Source: Cytophagaceae bacterium (GTDB lineage: Bacteria > Bacteroidota > Bacteroidia > Cytophagales > Spirosomataceae). From it: a DNA stretch of 64,000 nt. Under the pieces are notes generated by a model, which was given only the letters and a program-made list of their open reading frames with translations, had not been told where the DNA came from and ran no database searches. This document shows, piece by piece, positions 52,690 to 62,646 of this stretch. Every line of letters begins with the position of its first letter. The stretch's first letter is position 1. The stretch spans positions 108,310 to 172,309 of the forward strand of contig JAIXOL010000033.1 in NCBI GenBank assembly GCA_027486845.1, read 5' to 3'. Position numbers and translations under genes: made by a program.

Positions 52690-53958
52690 TCATATCATTT
52701 CAAAACCACAATAAGGCACCAATACTTTTGGTATTTTGATACCTTCTGGCGTTTGGAAGTTTTCTAAAATTGAAGCCAAAATACGAGGCAAAGCAAGTGC
52801 CGAGCCATTGAGTGTATGCAAAAGCTGTGTTTTGCCATCTACTTTATAGCGGAGTTTCAAACGATTGGCTTGATATGACTCAAAGTTTGAAACTGAACTA
52901 ACCTCTAACCAACGTTTTTGGGCAGCCGAATAAACCTCAAAGTCATAAGTGAGTGCTGATGTAAAACCCATGTCTCCTCCACAAAGTCGAAGAATACGGT
53001 AAGGTAATTCAAGTTTTTCGAGCAATGTTTTTACGTGTTCAACCATTTCTTCGAGTGCTTGATAGGATTCTTCTGGCTTACGAATCTGCACGATTTCGAT
53101 TTTGTCAAATTGGTGAAGACGATTTAATCCACGCACATGAGCTCCCCAACTTCCTGCTTCACGGCGGAAACAAGGTGTATATGCCGCATTTTTTATGGGC
53201 AAATCGTTTTCAGATAAAATTACGTCACGGTAAATATTCGTTACTGGCACTTCAGCAGTTGGAATCAAAAATAAATCATCAACTGTTGAATGATACATTT
53301 GTCCTTCTTTATCAGGTAATTGACCTGTTCCGTAACCTGATTCTTTATTAATCAAAATCGGCGGTTGAATTTCCATATAGCCAGCGGCCAATGCTTCATC
53401 CAAGAAGAAATTAATCATTGCACGCTGAATTCTTGCTCCTTTTCCTTTATAGACAGGAAAACCCGCACCAGTAATTTTGTTTCCTAAATCAAAATCAATA
53501 ATATCATATTGCTTGATTAGGTCCCAATGTGGGAGAGCTGCCTCATGCAAAGTTGGAATTGTACCATGTTCAAAAACATTTACGTTTTCTTCGGGCGTGC
53601 GACCTACGGGCACACTTACGTGCGGAAGATTCGGAATCGTCACCATTACATCGTAAAGTTCTGATTCTGAAACCTTTAAATCTTCTTCCAAAGCCTTCGA
53701 TTTTACTTTTAACTCAGCAGTTTCGGCTTTAGCAACTTCGGCTTCTTCTTTTTTGCCTGCTTTCATCAAGCCTCCGATTTCTTTGGCCAAAGCGTTGGCT
53801 CTTGCCAAAGTTGAATCTAATTCGGCTTGTGTTTCACGACGTTTTTGGTCGATTCCTAAAACCGTTTCAATCGTTTCTTCGGCATTCTTGAAATACTTAC
53901 GCTTCAAGCTATCAATCGTAGCTTGTTTGTTTTCTTTTATAAAATTGAGTTGTAGCAT
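52690..53958 (-). CDS. serS: Seryl-tRNA synthetase
   Basis: 422 residues. Charges tRNA-Ser. The N-terminal coiled coil (about 25-105) is KRREtQAELDSTLARANALAKEIG-like. The class II catalytic core has motif 2 in CFRREAGSWGAHVRGLNRLHQFDKIEIV and motif 3 in NGSALALPRILASILENFQTPEGIKIP. TAEVPVTNIYRD is the conserved serine-site stretch. It is 25 bp downstream of the aspartate kinase gene on the same strand, suggesting co-transcription. Confidence 0.97.
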   Translation of the reverse strand: MLQLNFIKENKQATIDSLKRKYFKNAEETIETVLGIDQKRRETQAELDSTLARANALAKEIGGLMKAGKKEEAEVAKAETAELKVKSKALEEDLKVSESELYDVMVTIPNLPHVSVPVGRTPEENVNVFEHGTIPTLHEAALPHWDLIKQYDIIDFDLGNKITGAGFPVYKGKGARIQRAMINFFLDEALAAGYMEIQPPILINKESGYGTGQLPDKEGQMYHSTVDDLFLIPTAEVPVTNIYRDVILSENDLPIKNAAYTPCFRREAGSWGAHVRGLNRLHQFDKIEIVQIRKPEESYQALEEMVEHVKTLLEKLELPYRILRLCGGDMGFTSALTYDFEVYSAAQKRWLEVSSVSNFESYQANRLKLRYKVDGKTQLLHTLNGSALALPRILASILENFQTPEGIKIPKVLVPYCGFEMI

Positions 53959-53983
53959 ATTGTGTAATTAAGGGCTTATAATT

Positions 53984-55312
53984 TTAGTCAAACTTAAACA
54001 AACCTTCGTTTAAAGCATTTAAGGCTTCGTTTTTATGTTTTGTATCAACCAAAAGTGAAATATTATGCTCCGATGCTCCATAAGCAATCATTCGGATTGG
54101 AATATCACGCATGGCTTCCATTACTTTTAGAGCAATACCTGCTTTATCAGCCATAAAATTACCTACAATACAAATGATTGATTGATTACGGTCATGTTCT
54201 TCCAAATCAGCAAATTGACCTAAAACTGCCGTGATTTTATCTAAATTTTCGGCATTATCAATTGTTACAGCAATCGAAACCTCCGACGTAGTTATCATAT
54301 CAACTGGTGTTTTGAAGTTTTCAAAAACTTCAAATACCTTTCTCATAAATCCATAGGCATTCAGCATACGAGTTGAGTGAATATAAATAGCCGTGATACC
54401 ATCTTTGGCAGCAATGGCTTTGATTTCCGAATCGGTTGATTTATCGGCAATGAGCGTTCCGTAAGCGTTTGGCTCCATGGTATTTTTCAAACGAACTGGC
54501 ACTCCACGCATTTTGGCTGGGGTAATCGTACTTGGGTGAAGGATTTTTGCACCAAAATACGCCAGTTCTGCGGCTTCTTCAAAAGTCAATTCACGTACGG
54601 GGAAGGTACGTTTCACGATTCTTGGGTCATTGTTGTGCATTCCATCAATGTCTGTCCAGATTTGGATTTCTTCCGCACGAATTGCTCCACCAACCAATGA
54701 TGCTGTATAATCAGACCCACCACGCTTCAAATTATCAACTTCGCCACGAGGATTACGACAAATAAAACCTTGTGTGATAAAAATTTGCTTGTCTTCCAAT
54801 TGTGAAAACATGGCTGTAATTTTTTCTTCGGTAAAACTCAAAACAGGCTCATTATCAGCATCAATGAGCATGAAATCGAGAGCTGGCAAAAGAGCTGAAC
54901 TTACACCTTCTTCTTGCAAATATGCCTCAAACATTTGGGTAGAAAGTAATTCGCCTTCGGCAACGATTTCTTTTTCTTGCTTGAGTGTAAAAGGTTTGAT
55001 ATTTACCAACGAACGAATGAAATTAAATTCATTGTCGATAATAGTTTTGCCTTTTGTATATCCTTCTTCGGTTTTATATAATTCTTTGATAAAAGCCTCA
55101 TAATGAGCATAAAGCGTGTCGATTTTTTCGATTGCTTCGGCATCATTATTAGATTTTAGCGACTCGCCAATAGAAATAAGAGAGTTTGTTGTGCCAGAAA
55201 GTGCCGACAAAACTACGATTTTACGACCTGAATCTTCCGTAATCAAATTACGGATTGAGTGCATACGCTCGGGCTTACCTACTGAAGTCCCGCCAAATTT
55301 CCAAACTTGCAT
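53984..55312 (-). CDS. lysC: Aspartate kinase (monofunctional)
   Basis: 442 residues. First step of lysine/threonine/methionine synthesis. The N-terminal kinase motif is VWKFGGTSVGKPERM, and TQGFICRNPRGEVDNLKRGGSDYTASLVGGAIRAEEIQIWTDIDGM is the aspartate-binding block. Two ACT domains follow (about 300-440; ITAIYIHSTRMLNAYGFMRKVFEVFE and IICIVGNFMADKAGIALKVMEAM). No homoserine dehydrogenase part is present, so it is the monofunctional type. The gene precedes serS by 25 bp. Confidence 0.95.
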   Translation of the reverse strand: MQVWKFGGTSVGKPERMHSIRNLITEDSGRKIVVLSALSGTTNSLISIGESLKSNNDAEAIEKIDTLYAHYEAFIKELYKTEEGYTKGKTIIDNEFNFIRSLVNIKPFTLKQEKEIVAEGELLSTQMFEAYLQEEGVSSALLPALDFMLIDADNEPVLSFTEEKITAMFSQLEDKQIFITQGFICRNPRGEVDNLKRGGSDYTASLVGGAIRAEEIQIWTDIDGMHNNDPRIVKRTFPVRELTFEEAAELAYFGAKILHPSTITPAKMRGVPVRLKNTMEPNAYGTLIADKSTDSEIKAIAAKDGITAIYIHSTRMLNAYGFMRKVFEVFENFKTPVDMITTSEVSIAVTIDNAENLDKITAVLGQFADLEEHDRNQSIICIVGNFMADKAGIALKVMEAMRDIPIRMIAYGASEHNISLLVDTKHKNEALNALNEGLFKFD

Positions 55313-55406
55313 TTTTTAAATTTAATTTTGAATGAATGTTTTGAATGAGTGTGTTATTTAGCTTGTTGATTATCAGTGATTTGTATATCAAGTGTAATTT
55401 TAGGCA

Positions 55407-56036
55407 TTAATATAAACGTCTATTTATAAAATCATCTACTGATTTTTTTACTTTTTTCTTGACCTCTTCCCATGTTTCACCTTTTAAGGAAATTGGATTT
55501 TCTTGCATTTCAGCATCTTCAAAATAATATATTGAGTGAACAACGAAACCTATCTCGTCATTACTATACTTCGTTTTAAAGAAAGATAACATTTCTTCAA
55601 TGGAGTATAAATCAAGAAGATTTGCCAAATCATAAAAGTCTTTTTTAGCTCCCCGCTTAGATATTGCATTTAGTTTCATCGCAACTACATCTGGCATTGA
55701 GACAAAACGAACATCATCAATCTCCTCTATTTCTTGTAAGTATGGATATTGGTGTAAAACAATATCTATCTTTAAATCTCCGATAACCCCTGCAAAAGAC
55801 CTTTTTGTTTTACGTAAAACCTCAAAATTATCAAATTTAGCTTTTATTGCAGGAATAATACTATCGCTTTCAAAATCTTCATTGCTAAAAATATCTAAAT
55901 CTACCGATAACCTATGACCAAGTTTTAGCGATAGATTTGTTCCACCAACGAGTGCAAAGTTTTCTAAAACAGGAAGTCTCATCAACTCTTTTAAAACTCC
56001 CAGTGTGTTGGATTCGACTGTCTCCGTAAATAGCAT
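55407..56036 (-). CDS. Nucleotidyltransferase AbiEii/AbiGii toxin-like protein
   Basis: 209 residues. The nucleotidyltransferase pattern GGTNLSLKLGHRLSVDLDIFSNEDF (residues about 32-56) fits the AbiEii family, the toxin of type IV abortive-infection systems, and the downstream KRGAKKDFYDLANLLDLYS matches the family too. The start codon lies 46 bp inside the end of the upstream DUF6922-like gene, so the two are coupled. Inserted between ribH and lysC in an otherwise housekeeping region. Toxicity is not shown; in Bacteroidota many such pairs are only predicted modules. Confidence 0.85.
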   Translation of the reverse strand: MLFTETVESNTLGVLKELMRLPVLENFALVGGTNLSLKLGHRLSVDLDIFSNEDFESDSIIPAIKAKFDNFEVLRKTKRSFAGVIGDLKIDIVLHQYPYLQEIEEIDDVRFVSMPDVVAMKLNAISKRGAKKDFYDLANLLDLYSIEEMLSFFKTKYSNDEIGFVVHSIYYFEDAEMQENPISLKGETWEEVKKKVKKSVDDFINRRLY

Positions 56037-56290
56037 TTGAATTCAGTGGGGTTTAATTGAAAATAACCACAAATAAAAGCAAAAACCTCTTTTCTAAAAT
56101 ATGGCACTTGAACCATCATTTTTTTAATATTTTCAACCCCATAAAAACGAATTAACTCTAATTGGTCGTTGAATTTTCCATAATTAAAAACTTTATCCAC
56201 AACAAAGACATAATTCTTCTCGTAATCAATTTCTTCAAAATTGACATCCCAAAAAGCGGTCTTCGATATGTTTGGTCTTGGTTTTTGCAT
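55991..56290 (-). CDS. DUF6922-like protein, probable antitoxin partner of AbiEii
   Basis: 99 residues. The pattern FWDVNFEEIDYEKNYVFVVDKVFNYGKFNDQLELIRFYGVENIKKMMVQVPYFRKEVFAFICGYF resembles the small DUF6922 proteins that often precede AbiEii genes. It overlaps the AbiEii-like gene by 46 bp and begins 4 bp after the ribH stop, so ribH and the pair may share a transcript. It lacks the winged-helix N-terminus of the classical AbiEi antitoxin. The partner role comes from gene order. Confidence 0.7.
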   Translation of the reverse strand: MQKPRPNISKTAFWDVNFEEIDYEKNYVFVVDKVFNYGKFNDQLELIRFYGVENIKKMMVQVPYFRKEVFAFICGYFQLNPTEFKCYLRRQSNPTHWEF

Positions 56291-56294
56291 TTTC

Positions 56295-56774
56295 TTAAAC
56301 TAATCCTAACATCTTTATTGCCGTTATCGCTGCCTCATCGCCTTTATTACCATGAATACCACCTGCACGGTCGAGAGCTTGTTGTTGGTTGTTTGGGGTT
56401 AAAACTCCAAAGATAACTGGCTTATTATATTTCAACGAAACGTTGGTCAATCCTTGTGCTACTGCATGATTGATATAATCGTTGTGCTTAGTTTCACCTT
56501 GAATCACGCAACCGATGGCAATGACAGCATCTATATCGGCTTTTTGTGCAAAAACTTGCGAAGCAAAACTTAATTCATAACTACCAGGAACATTGGCTCT
56601 TACGATGTTTTCGGCTTTTACGCTATTTTCTACGAGCGTTTTATAAGCACCTTCAAAAAGGGCTTCTGTTACTTCTTCGTTCCATTCAGCAACGACGATT
56701 GCAAAACGTTTTTGACTTACATCTGGCAAACCTGTGGTATTGAACTCACTCAAATTTTTATTAGCTGACGACAT
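56295..56774 (-). CDS. ribH: 6,7-dimethyl-8-ribityllumazine synthase
   Basis: 159 residues. Forms lumazine from ArP and DHBP in riboflavin synthesis. Conserved blocks: RFAIVVAEWNEEVTEALFEGAYKTL, VPGSYELSFASQVFAQKADIDAVIAIGCVIQGETKHNDYINHAVAQGLTNVSLKYNKPVIFGVLTPNNQQQALDRAGG. The KHNDY segment supplies the His and the phosphate site; the usual ETxHxxY appears as ETKHNDY. It lies 82 bp after the TPR gene, behind a terminator, and directly before the AbiEii-like pair. Confidence 0.96.
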   Translation of the reverse strand: MSSANKNLSEFNTTGLPDVSQKRFAIVVAEWNEEVTEALFEGAYKTLVENSVKAENIVRANVPGSYELSFASQVFAQKADIDAVIAIGCVIQGETKHNDYINHAVAQGLTNVSLKYNKPVIFGVLTPNNQQQALDRAGGIHGNKGDEAAITAIKMLGLV

Positions 56775-56795
56775 ATTTTTCAGGATAAATTAAAA

Positions 56796-56827
56796 AAAGG
56801 GATAAACCTACTTCGGCTTATCCCTTT
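56796..56827 (-). terminator. Intrinsic terminator of the TPR gene
   Basis: 13-bp arms with one mismatch (56796-56808, 56815-56827; AAAGGGATAA/TTATCCCTTT core). On the minus strand a T-run follows, about 30 bp after the TPR gene's stop at 56857. Confidence 0.8.
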
Positions 56828-56856
56828 GATTATATTTTTATTGCATAACCAAGTTC

Positions 56857-57552
56857 TTACTCGCCGACAGTGCCTTCGAGTTTGGATTTATATTTCTTGG
56901 CGTTACCAATTTCTGCTGATTCTGGGTATTTTTCAATGATTTCGCTGTAAACACGAACTGCTTCTTTATTATTTTTAGCAGCTTCATAAGCAGTAGCAAG
57001 TTTCATCAAATACATTGGTGTGAAAGTTTTGTTTGGTTGATAATCAGCCGCTTTTCTGTAATAAGAAATCGCATCTTCTACGCTTTTCTTTTCCATGTAA
57101 GCATCACCAATCAACACATACGCTCTTGCTTGTACGAGTAAGTCGTTTGAGCTGAAACTTTTCAATTGCTCAATACCTTCATCATATTTGCCTTGCTTTA
57201 CCAAAGCAACTCCTGAATAGAATTTTGCTAAATTTCCAGCTTTCGATGCACCGTAATTATCAGCAATTGCTAATAAACCTTCATTTCCACCTGTACCATT
57301 TAGGGCTTGTTTCAATGAATCAGCTTCAAAAGCGTAAACTGCATTGAACATTGCTACTTGAGCCTCTTCGTCTTGAGAATTGGTATAGTAATTATATCCA
57401 ACTACTCCTAATACAACTGCCAAAATACCACCACCAATGATAGTCAGTAATTTTTGGTTATTTTTCAAAAAGCCTTCTGCTTTGTTGAATTCTTGTTGTA
57501 AAGCTTCTGGACTTTCGATGATGTCAAGACCTGATTTTTCTTTTTTTGCCAT
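56857..57552 (-). CDS. Membrane-anchored TPR protein, YfgM-like
   Basis: 231 residues. A single N-terminal membrane helix (about residues 38-57, LLTIIGGGILAVVLGVVGYNYY) is followed by TPR-like repeats: AKFYSGVALVKQGKYDEGIEQLKSF, ARAYVLIGDAYMEKKSVEDAISYYRKAADY, and LMKLATAYEAAKNNKEAVRVYSEIIEKYP. The layout matches YfgM-type proteins, which help periplasmic chaperones near the Sec machinery. It is a monocistronic unit with a terminator. Confidence 0.85.
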   Translation of the reverse strand: MAKKEKSGLDIIESPEALQQEFNKAEGFLKNNQKLLTIIGGGILAVVLGVVGYNYYTNSQDEEAQVAMFNAVYAFEADSLKQALNGTGGNEGLLAIADNYGASKAGNLAKFYSGVALVKQGKYDEGIEQLKSFSSNDLLVQARAYVLIGDAYMEKKSVEDAISYYRKAADYQPNKTFTPMYLMKLATAYEAAKNNKEAVRVYSEIIEKYPESAEIGNAKKYKSKLEGTVGE

Positions 57553-57898
57553 TGTTTGATAGTGCGACTACCGCTTTAATTTATCGAATTTGCTTGATTA
57601 ACTAACAGATAATCAAGATTTATTTTCAGAAAACAATCTTTTTACTTAACTCTAAACTTTTTCGGAGTGCAAAGTTATGAAATTGATTTTGAACTTCTAT
57701 AAATACTTTGATAAAAATTATGCCAATAATCTCATTTTACCCAAAATATATGTTAATAAATAGAGTAATTATCTTAATCTACCATGATTCTCCCAACAAT
57801 ACTTTTACAAAACCTATAAAATTCGCTATCAATTAATCTACTTTTTAGTAACTTTGTGGTAGTTTATTCATCAACAAACCTTTTTTTCAATATTCTAT
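57553..57898. other. Intergenic region between TPR gene and second SusC
   Basis: 346 bp of AT-rich sequence with no convincing frame. A candidate -7 element TAACTTTG lies at 57849-57856, 42 nt before the SusC start; a -33 partner is not visible. No regulator gene or long repeat is present. Confidence 0.4.
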
Positions 57899-60800
57899 AT
57901 GAATCAAATTTTACGATGTTGGGTGGTGGTTTTTTCTGTTTTTATTTATCAGCAAGCCTTAGCCCAAGAAAAATCAATTGGCGGAACGGTTACTTCTTCG
58001 GAAGATGGTTCAGTAATACCTGGAGTAAGCATTTCGGTCAAAGGTACAAGTAAGGGTACATCCACTGATGGGAATGGTAAGTATAAAATCAGTGTTCCTC
58101 AAAATGCCTCTTTAGTATTTAGCTTTGTTGGAATGGAGTCTCAGCAAGTGAAAGTTGGTACTGCATCAATTATTGACGTAAAACTCAAAGCAATAGCATC
58201 GGAGTTAAACGAAGTTGTTGTTACTTCTTTCAACATTTCTAAAGATAAAAAGACATTGGGTTATGCGACCCAACAAGTAAATGGTGATGAAATTGCTGAA
58301 ACTCAAAGAGAAAACTTCTTGACTGCTTTGCAAAGTAGAGTAGCTGGTGCAACAATCAATACTACGAGTGGGGCTCCAGGGGCATCTTCACAAATTGTAT
58401 TGCGTGGATTTAACTCATTGAGTGGAAATAACTCTCCATTGATAGTTGTAGATGGCTTACCTATCAGTAACTCTACCTTCGACCAAAACAACTTGACTGT
58501 TCAAGGGTCTAATCGCAGTAATGACTTTACTAATCGTGCGGCAGATATTAATCCGAACGATATTGCGAGTATTACGGTTTTGAAAGGTCCGGAAGCTACA
58601 TCACTATATGGAATTGATGCAGGAAGTGGTGCTATCATCATTACGACTAAAAAAGGAGCTGCTGGAAAGTTGAAAGTTTCTTACGATAATAGCTTTAGAA
58701 TTGACCACATGTATCTTTATCCTGAAATTCAGACAACTTATGGACTCGGAGTTTTAGGAGATGGATCCCAACGTACAAGAAGTGCTTTAGGACCCAAAAT
58801 TTCAGATACAACCAAAATATATAATAATGTTAAAAATTTCTTCAACGATGCCTTTGTACAAAAGCATAACGTTACACTTGATGGTGGCAAAAATCGACTT
58901 GCATATCGTTTATCGCTTGGCTCGACGAACCAAAATGGAACAATACCGAATACTGGACTTGACCGCTACAATGCACGTGGTACGCTTTCTTATAATTCTT
59001 TGAGAAAAAACTTTGACGCAAATTTAAGTTTAGCATATACTTACAGCGAAAATCAGAAAGCATTGCGTGGTGCAGGTGGTTTCTTGCAAGGATTGTATTC
59101 TTGGCCAATTTTTGATGATGCTTCTCAGTATATAAAAGAAGATGGAGCTCGTCGCAGATATTTTGATGATGCCAACTTTGCAGAAGCCGATAATCCTTAT
59201 TGGTCAGTAAATAAAAATGAAAGTTCAGACAAAACTAATCGTTATGTATATAACTTATCGGCGACATACCGTCCAATGCCTTGGTTAACGGTAACGGGTA
59301 GAGGAGGTTTGGATTCATACCAAACCAATGGTAATCTTTTTTTTCATCCATTATCGAATGATTATTATACTGTTGGTGGTATGGTTGAAAACTATACCGA
59401 AAAGTACAAAGGATACAGCGGTGTAATGATTGCAACAGCCGAAAAAAAGGTGGGAAAATTAACAAATACGCTTAGATTAGGCAGCTCGTTTGATGAATAT
59501 CGCCGTGATCTTTTTGCCGAAAGAGGGCAAAAATTAAAGAAAGTTGGTGAGGACTACATTAATGATATTTCAACAGTTGACCCTGCTACTATTCTCAACA
59601 GTCGTACACTCGGGCGTGATACGTTGATTAGAAGACGAGCTTTGGGTGTATTTGGAGAGTTTACAGCTAACTACAATGACCTCTTGGTGCTTACCGTTAC
59701 GGGTAGAAACGACCAAACTTCTACATTACCCAAAGAATCTCGCTCCTTTTTTTATCCTTCGGCCAGTTTAGCGTTTAATTTTAGCGAGTTAATAACAAAA
59801 AACAACAAGGTTTTTAGTTATGGTAAATTACGTGGCTCAATCGCAGAAACAGCTAAAGATATTCCACCTTATGGCTCACAGTCGGTTTATAACAGACAGC
59901 TTACGAGTGGATTAGGATACGGTTATGGATTTACGAATAACAACCCATTTATCAAGCCCGAAAGACAACGTACTTTTGAAGTTGGAACAGAATTAAATTT
60001 CTTCGGAAAAAGATTAACTTTTGACTATACATATTACAATACACTCAACCTCGGACAAATCGTGCGAAATGTTCGTTTGAGTTATGGCTCTGGGTTCATT
60101 CTATCAACCCTCAACGTGGCCGATACTCGTAATAAAGGTATGGAGTTGATTGTTACTGGTCAGCCAATCAAAAATAAAAACTTCAAATGGGATATTACAG
60201 TAAACATGGCAGGAACTCGCAATAAAGTTCTTAATCTCCCATCAAATATCCCTGAATATTATAACTCTGATACATGGCTTGATGCTTTCCGCAATGGTTT
60301 AGTACCAGGAAGCACTACAACTTCATTAACAGGTCAAGATTATTTAAGAAATACTCAAGGGCAAATACTAATTGACCCAGGTACGGGGGTTCCATTAGTA
60401 AATCCAAATTATATAAAGATTGCAGAGCGTAACCCAGACATAACTGGAGGTATCATTAATAGCCTTACTTACAAAAATGTCTCACTTTCGTTTTCGTTAG
60501 ACCTCAGAAAAGGTGGCGACATTATGAACGGAACAGAATACTGGCTAACACTCAGAGGATATAGCACTCGCACACTCGACCGTGAAAAATCAATCATTCT
60601 GCCAGGTGTTTTGAGAGATGGTTTGGAGGAAACAGCAAACCCAACACCAAATACGATTCAGATTAATCCATACTTTAGTACATACTATCAAGATGGACGT
60701 ATGTATGCTTCAAATTTTGTGGAAAAAGACATTAACTGGTTGCGTTTGCGTGAAACACGTGTAAATTATCGTTTTACACCAAAAATGCTTAAAAACATGA

Positions 60801-60997
60801 AATATATTTCTGCATTAAGCCTTTTTGTTTCGGGAACAGACCTTTTCATTCTTACCAACTATTCGGGAGCTGACCCATCTGTCAATGGTAATAATGCCGC
60901 TACGGCTGGCGTGGGTTCTTTTGGTATTGATTATTTTTCTCCATCAACACCAAGAGGTATTAATTTTGGTCTTAGAGCAGATTTTAAAGCCAGATAA
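57899..60997 (+). CDS. SusC/RagA family TonB-linked outer membrane protein (second locus)
   Basis: 1032 residues with a signal peptide ending ALAQ. CarboxypepD_reg-like domain: IGGTVTSSEDGSVIPGVSISVKGTSKGTST (about 28-105). The plug has ELNEVVVTSFNISKDKKTLGYA and the SusC signature ITVLKGPEATSLYGIDAGSGAIIITTKKG near residue 220-250. The barrel is complete. Works with the SusD-like protein 55 bp downstream to import a surface-bound ligand. No nearby regulator, enzyme or glycan gene shows the ligand, so it is not assigned. Confidence 0.94.
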   Translation: MNQILRCWVVVFSVFIYQQALAQEKSIGGTVTSSEDGSVIPGVSISVKGTSKGTSTDGNGKYKISVPQNASLVFSFVGMESQQVKVGTASIIDVKLKAIASELNEVVVTSFNISKDKKTLGYATQQVNGDEIAETQRENFLTALQSRVAGATINTTSGAPGASSQIVLRGFNSLSGNNSPLIVVDGLPISNSTFDQNNLTVQGSNRSNDFTNRAADINPNDIASITVLKGPEATSLYGIDAGSGAIIITTKKGAAGKLKVSYDNSFRIDHMYLYPEIQTTYGLGVLGDGSQRTRSALGPKISDTTKIYNNVKNFFNDAFVQKHNVTLDGGKNRLAYRLSLGSTNQNGTIPNTGLDRYNARGTLSYNSLRKNFDANLSLAYTYSENQKALRGAGGFLQGLYSWPIFDDASQYIKEDGARRRYFDDANFAEADNPYWSVNKNESSDKTNRYVYNLSATYRPMPWLTVTGRGGLDSYQTNGNLFFHPLSNDYYTVGGMVENYTEKYKGYSGVMIATAEKKVGKLTNTLRLGSSFDEYRRDLFAERGQKLKKVGEDYINDISTVDPATILNSRTLGRDTLIRRRALGVFGEFTANYNDLLVLTVTGRNDQTSTLPKESRSFFYPSASLAFNFSELITKNNKVFSYGKLRGSIAETAKDIPPYGSQSVYNRQLTSGLGYGYGFTNNNPFIKPERQRTFEVGTELNFFGKRLTFDYTYYNTLNLGQIVRNVRLSYGSGFILSTLNVADTRNKGMELIVTGQPIKNKNFKWDITVNMAGTRNKVLNLPSNIPEYYNSDTWLDAFRNGLVPGSTTTSLTGQDYLRNTQGQILIDPGTGVPLVNPNYIKIAERNPDITGGIINSLTYKNVSLSFSLDLRKGGDIMNGTEYWLTLRGYSTRTLDREKSIILPGVLRDGLEETANPTPNTIQINPYFSTYYQDGRMYASNFVEKDINWLRLRETRVNYRFTPKMLKNMKYISALSLFVSGTDLFILTNYSGADPSVNGNNAATAGVGSFGIDYFSPSTPRGINFGLRADFKAR

Positions 60998-61052
60998 TTT
61001 ATACTAACTAAAGAATATTAAAAGCAATAACGTCTTTATTATTGAAAGAAAC

Positions 61053-62597
61053 ATGAAAAAAATATTTTTGATTATAAGTTTAGGATTAGGGCTAATCTCA
61101 TGTGATGATTACATTGATGAGGCCTTTCGTAATCCAAATGCCCCCACTCTCGTAAAACCTTCGGAGGTTTTACCTGCCATTCAGGCAAATATGGCTCGTG
61201 GGATTCAGTTTGACTCTCGTATGCTTGGCCGATATGTAAACTATTGGACTTTGACTACAGCTGGTGGCTCATGGGACCGTATGGGCTATGACCCAAACTC
61301 CGATAATGGCGGAGAAAAATGGCGTACTCACTACTGGAATTTAGGTCACAATGTAGTCAACATGATGAGAGATGCTCGTGCCGAAGGCAAAGATGAATAC
61401 ATTGGTGCTGGGCACGCCATTATGGCTTGGAGTTGGTTATTGCTGACCGACTATCACAGTGATGTTATCTTGAAAGAAGCCTTCAATACCAGTCAATTAA
61501 CATTTAAGTTCGATACCCAAGAAGATGTTTACAAGCAGGTTGCCATACTATGCGACTCGGCCAATGTTTACTTAGATAGAGCATCAAAAAAAGAAGTTTC
61601 AAGCGATTTTCGCACCGCAGATGCTTTTCTTTATGCAGGAAATATTGATAAATGGAAGAAATTTGTGAGCGGAGTAAAAGCAAAACTCTTACACCGCTAT
61701 TCCTTGAAAAGCACTTATAAGCCTGATGAGGTTATTAAAGCAGTTGATGCAGCTTTAGCTTCAATTGATGATGACGCAATGATAAAATTTACTAATGGCC
61801 CTGCCGCCGCTGATGATGCCAATTTTTTTGGTCCAAGAAGAAATAATTTGGCCGCCTATCGCCAAACGGATTTTATCATTAGATATATGGATGGTACGGT
61901 TTATACCGGAAAAAAAGATCCACGAATAGACTTTTTGTTTAGACCCTCAACTGATGGTGTACTTAGAGGTATAAGAATGAACGCAGGAGAAGCAACAACC
62001 CTTCCAGCAAACCGAAAAACTTACAATTTTTTCGGAGCAGTCTCTACGATTGCACCTGCAGGCGGAGTTGATACCGATGCTCGAAGTTTCTTTAAAAACA
62101 ATGCTCCGTTACCCTTAATGACCTTTTCTGAACTACAATTTATTAAGGCAGAAGCCGCTTTCATCAAAGGCGATAAAGTAACTGCTCTAAGTGCTTATCA
62201 GAAAGGTATCAAAGCTTGCTTTGATATGTATAAAAAGTCGTTTACAGGATATGTAGCTTTTACTGATAAACAGGCGGATGATTATATAACAGCTATCAGT
62301 CCAAAAACTGCCGCTGAATTGACGTTGAGCGATATAATGATGCAAAAATTTGTGGCTCTTTGGGGTTATGGATTTGAAGAAACATGGGTTGATTTACGCC
62401 GTTATAAATACAGTCCAGATATTTATAAAACTTATGAGCTTCCAACGGCAATATACCCTGATAATCTCGGAAAATTAGTGTATCGTGTACGTCCACGTTA
62501 TAATTCTGAATACCTATGGAATGTAGAAGAACTCAGAAGAATTGGTGGCACTAATACCGACTATCATACCGTTGAAACTTGGTTCGCAAAGCCATAA
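61053..62597 (+). CDS. SusD/RagB family lipoprotein (second locus)
   Basis: 514 residues. A lipoprotein signal ends LISC (Cys near residue 17), then the opening DDYIDEAFRNPNAPTLVKPSEVLPAIQANMARG. Core helices include HNVVNMMRDARAEGKDEYIGAGHAIMAWSWLLLTDYHSDVILKEAFN, FLYAGNIDKWKKFVSGVKAKLLHRYS and FSELQFIKAEAAFIKGDKVTALSAYQKGI, the SusD/RagB plan. Binds the ligand for the SusC barrel. A DUF4397-like gene follows 50 bp later, so the three genes are one probable operon. Confidence 0.92.
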   Translation: MKKIFLIISLGLGLISCDDYIDEAFRNPNAPTLVKPSEVLPAIQANMARGIQFDSRMLGRYVNYWTLTTAGGSWDRMGYDPNSDNGGEKWRTHYWNLGHNVVNMMRDARAEGKDEYIGAGHAIMAWSWLLLTDYHSDVILKEAFNTSQLTFKFDTQEDVYKQVAILCDSANVYLDRASKKEVSSDFRTADAFLYAGNIDKWKKFVSGVKAKLLHRYSLKSTYKPDEVIKAVDAALASIDDDAMIKFTNGPAAADDANFFGPRRNNLAAYRQTDFIIRYMDGTVYTGKKDPRIDFLFRPSTDGVLRGIRMNAGEATTLPANRKTYNFFGAVSTIAPAGGVDTDARSFFKNNAPLPLMTFSELQFIKAEAAFIKGDKVTALSAYQKGIKACFDMYKKSFTGYVAFTDKQADDYITAISPKTAAELTLSDIMMQKFVALWGYGFEETWVDLRRYKYSPDIYKTYELPTAIYPDNLGKLVYRVRPRYNSEYLWNVEELRRIGGTNTDYHTVETWFAKP

Positions 62598-62646
62598 GTA
62601 ATTTGCACAGTTCCGAATATTCGTTAATAAAAAGAAAAAATACGTT

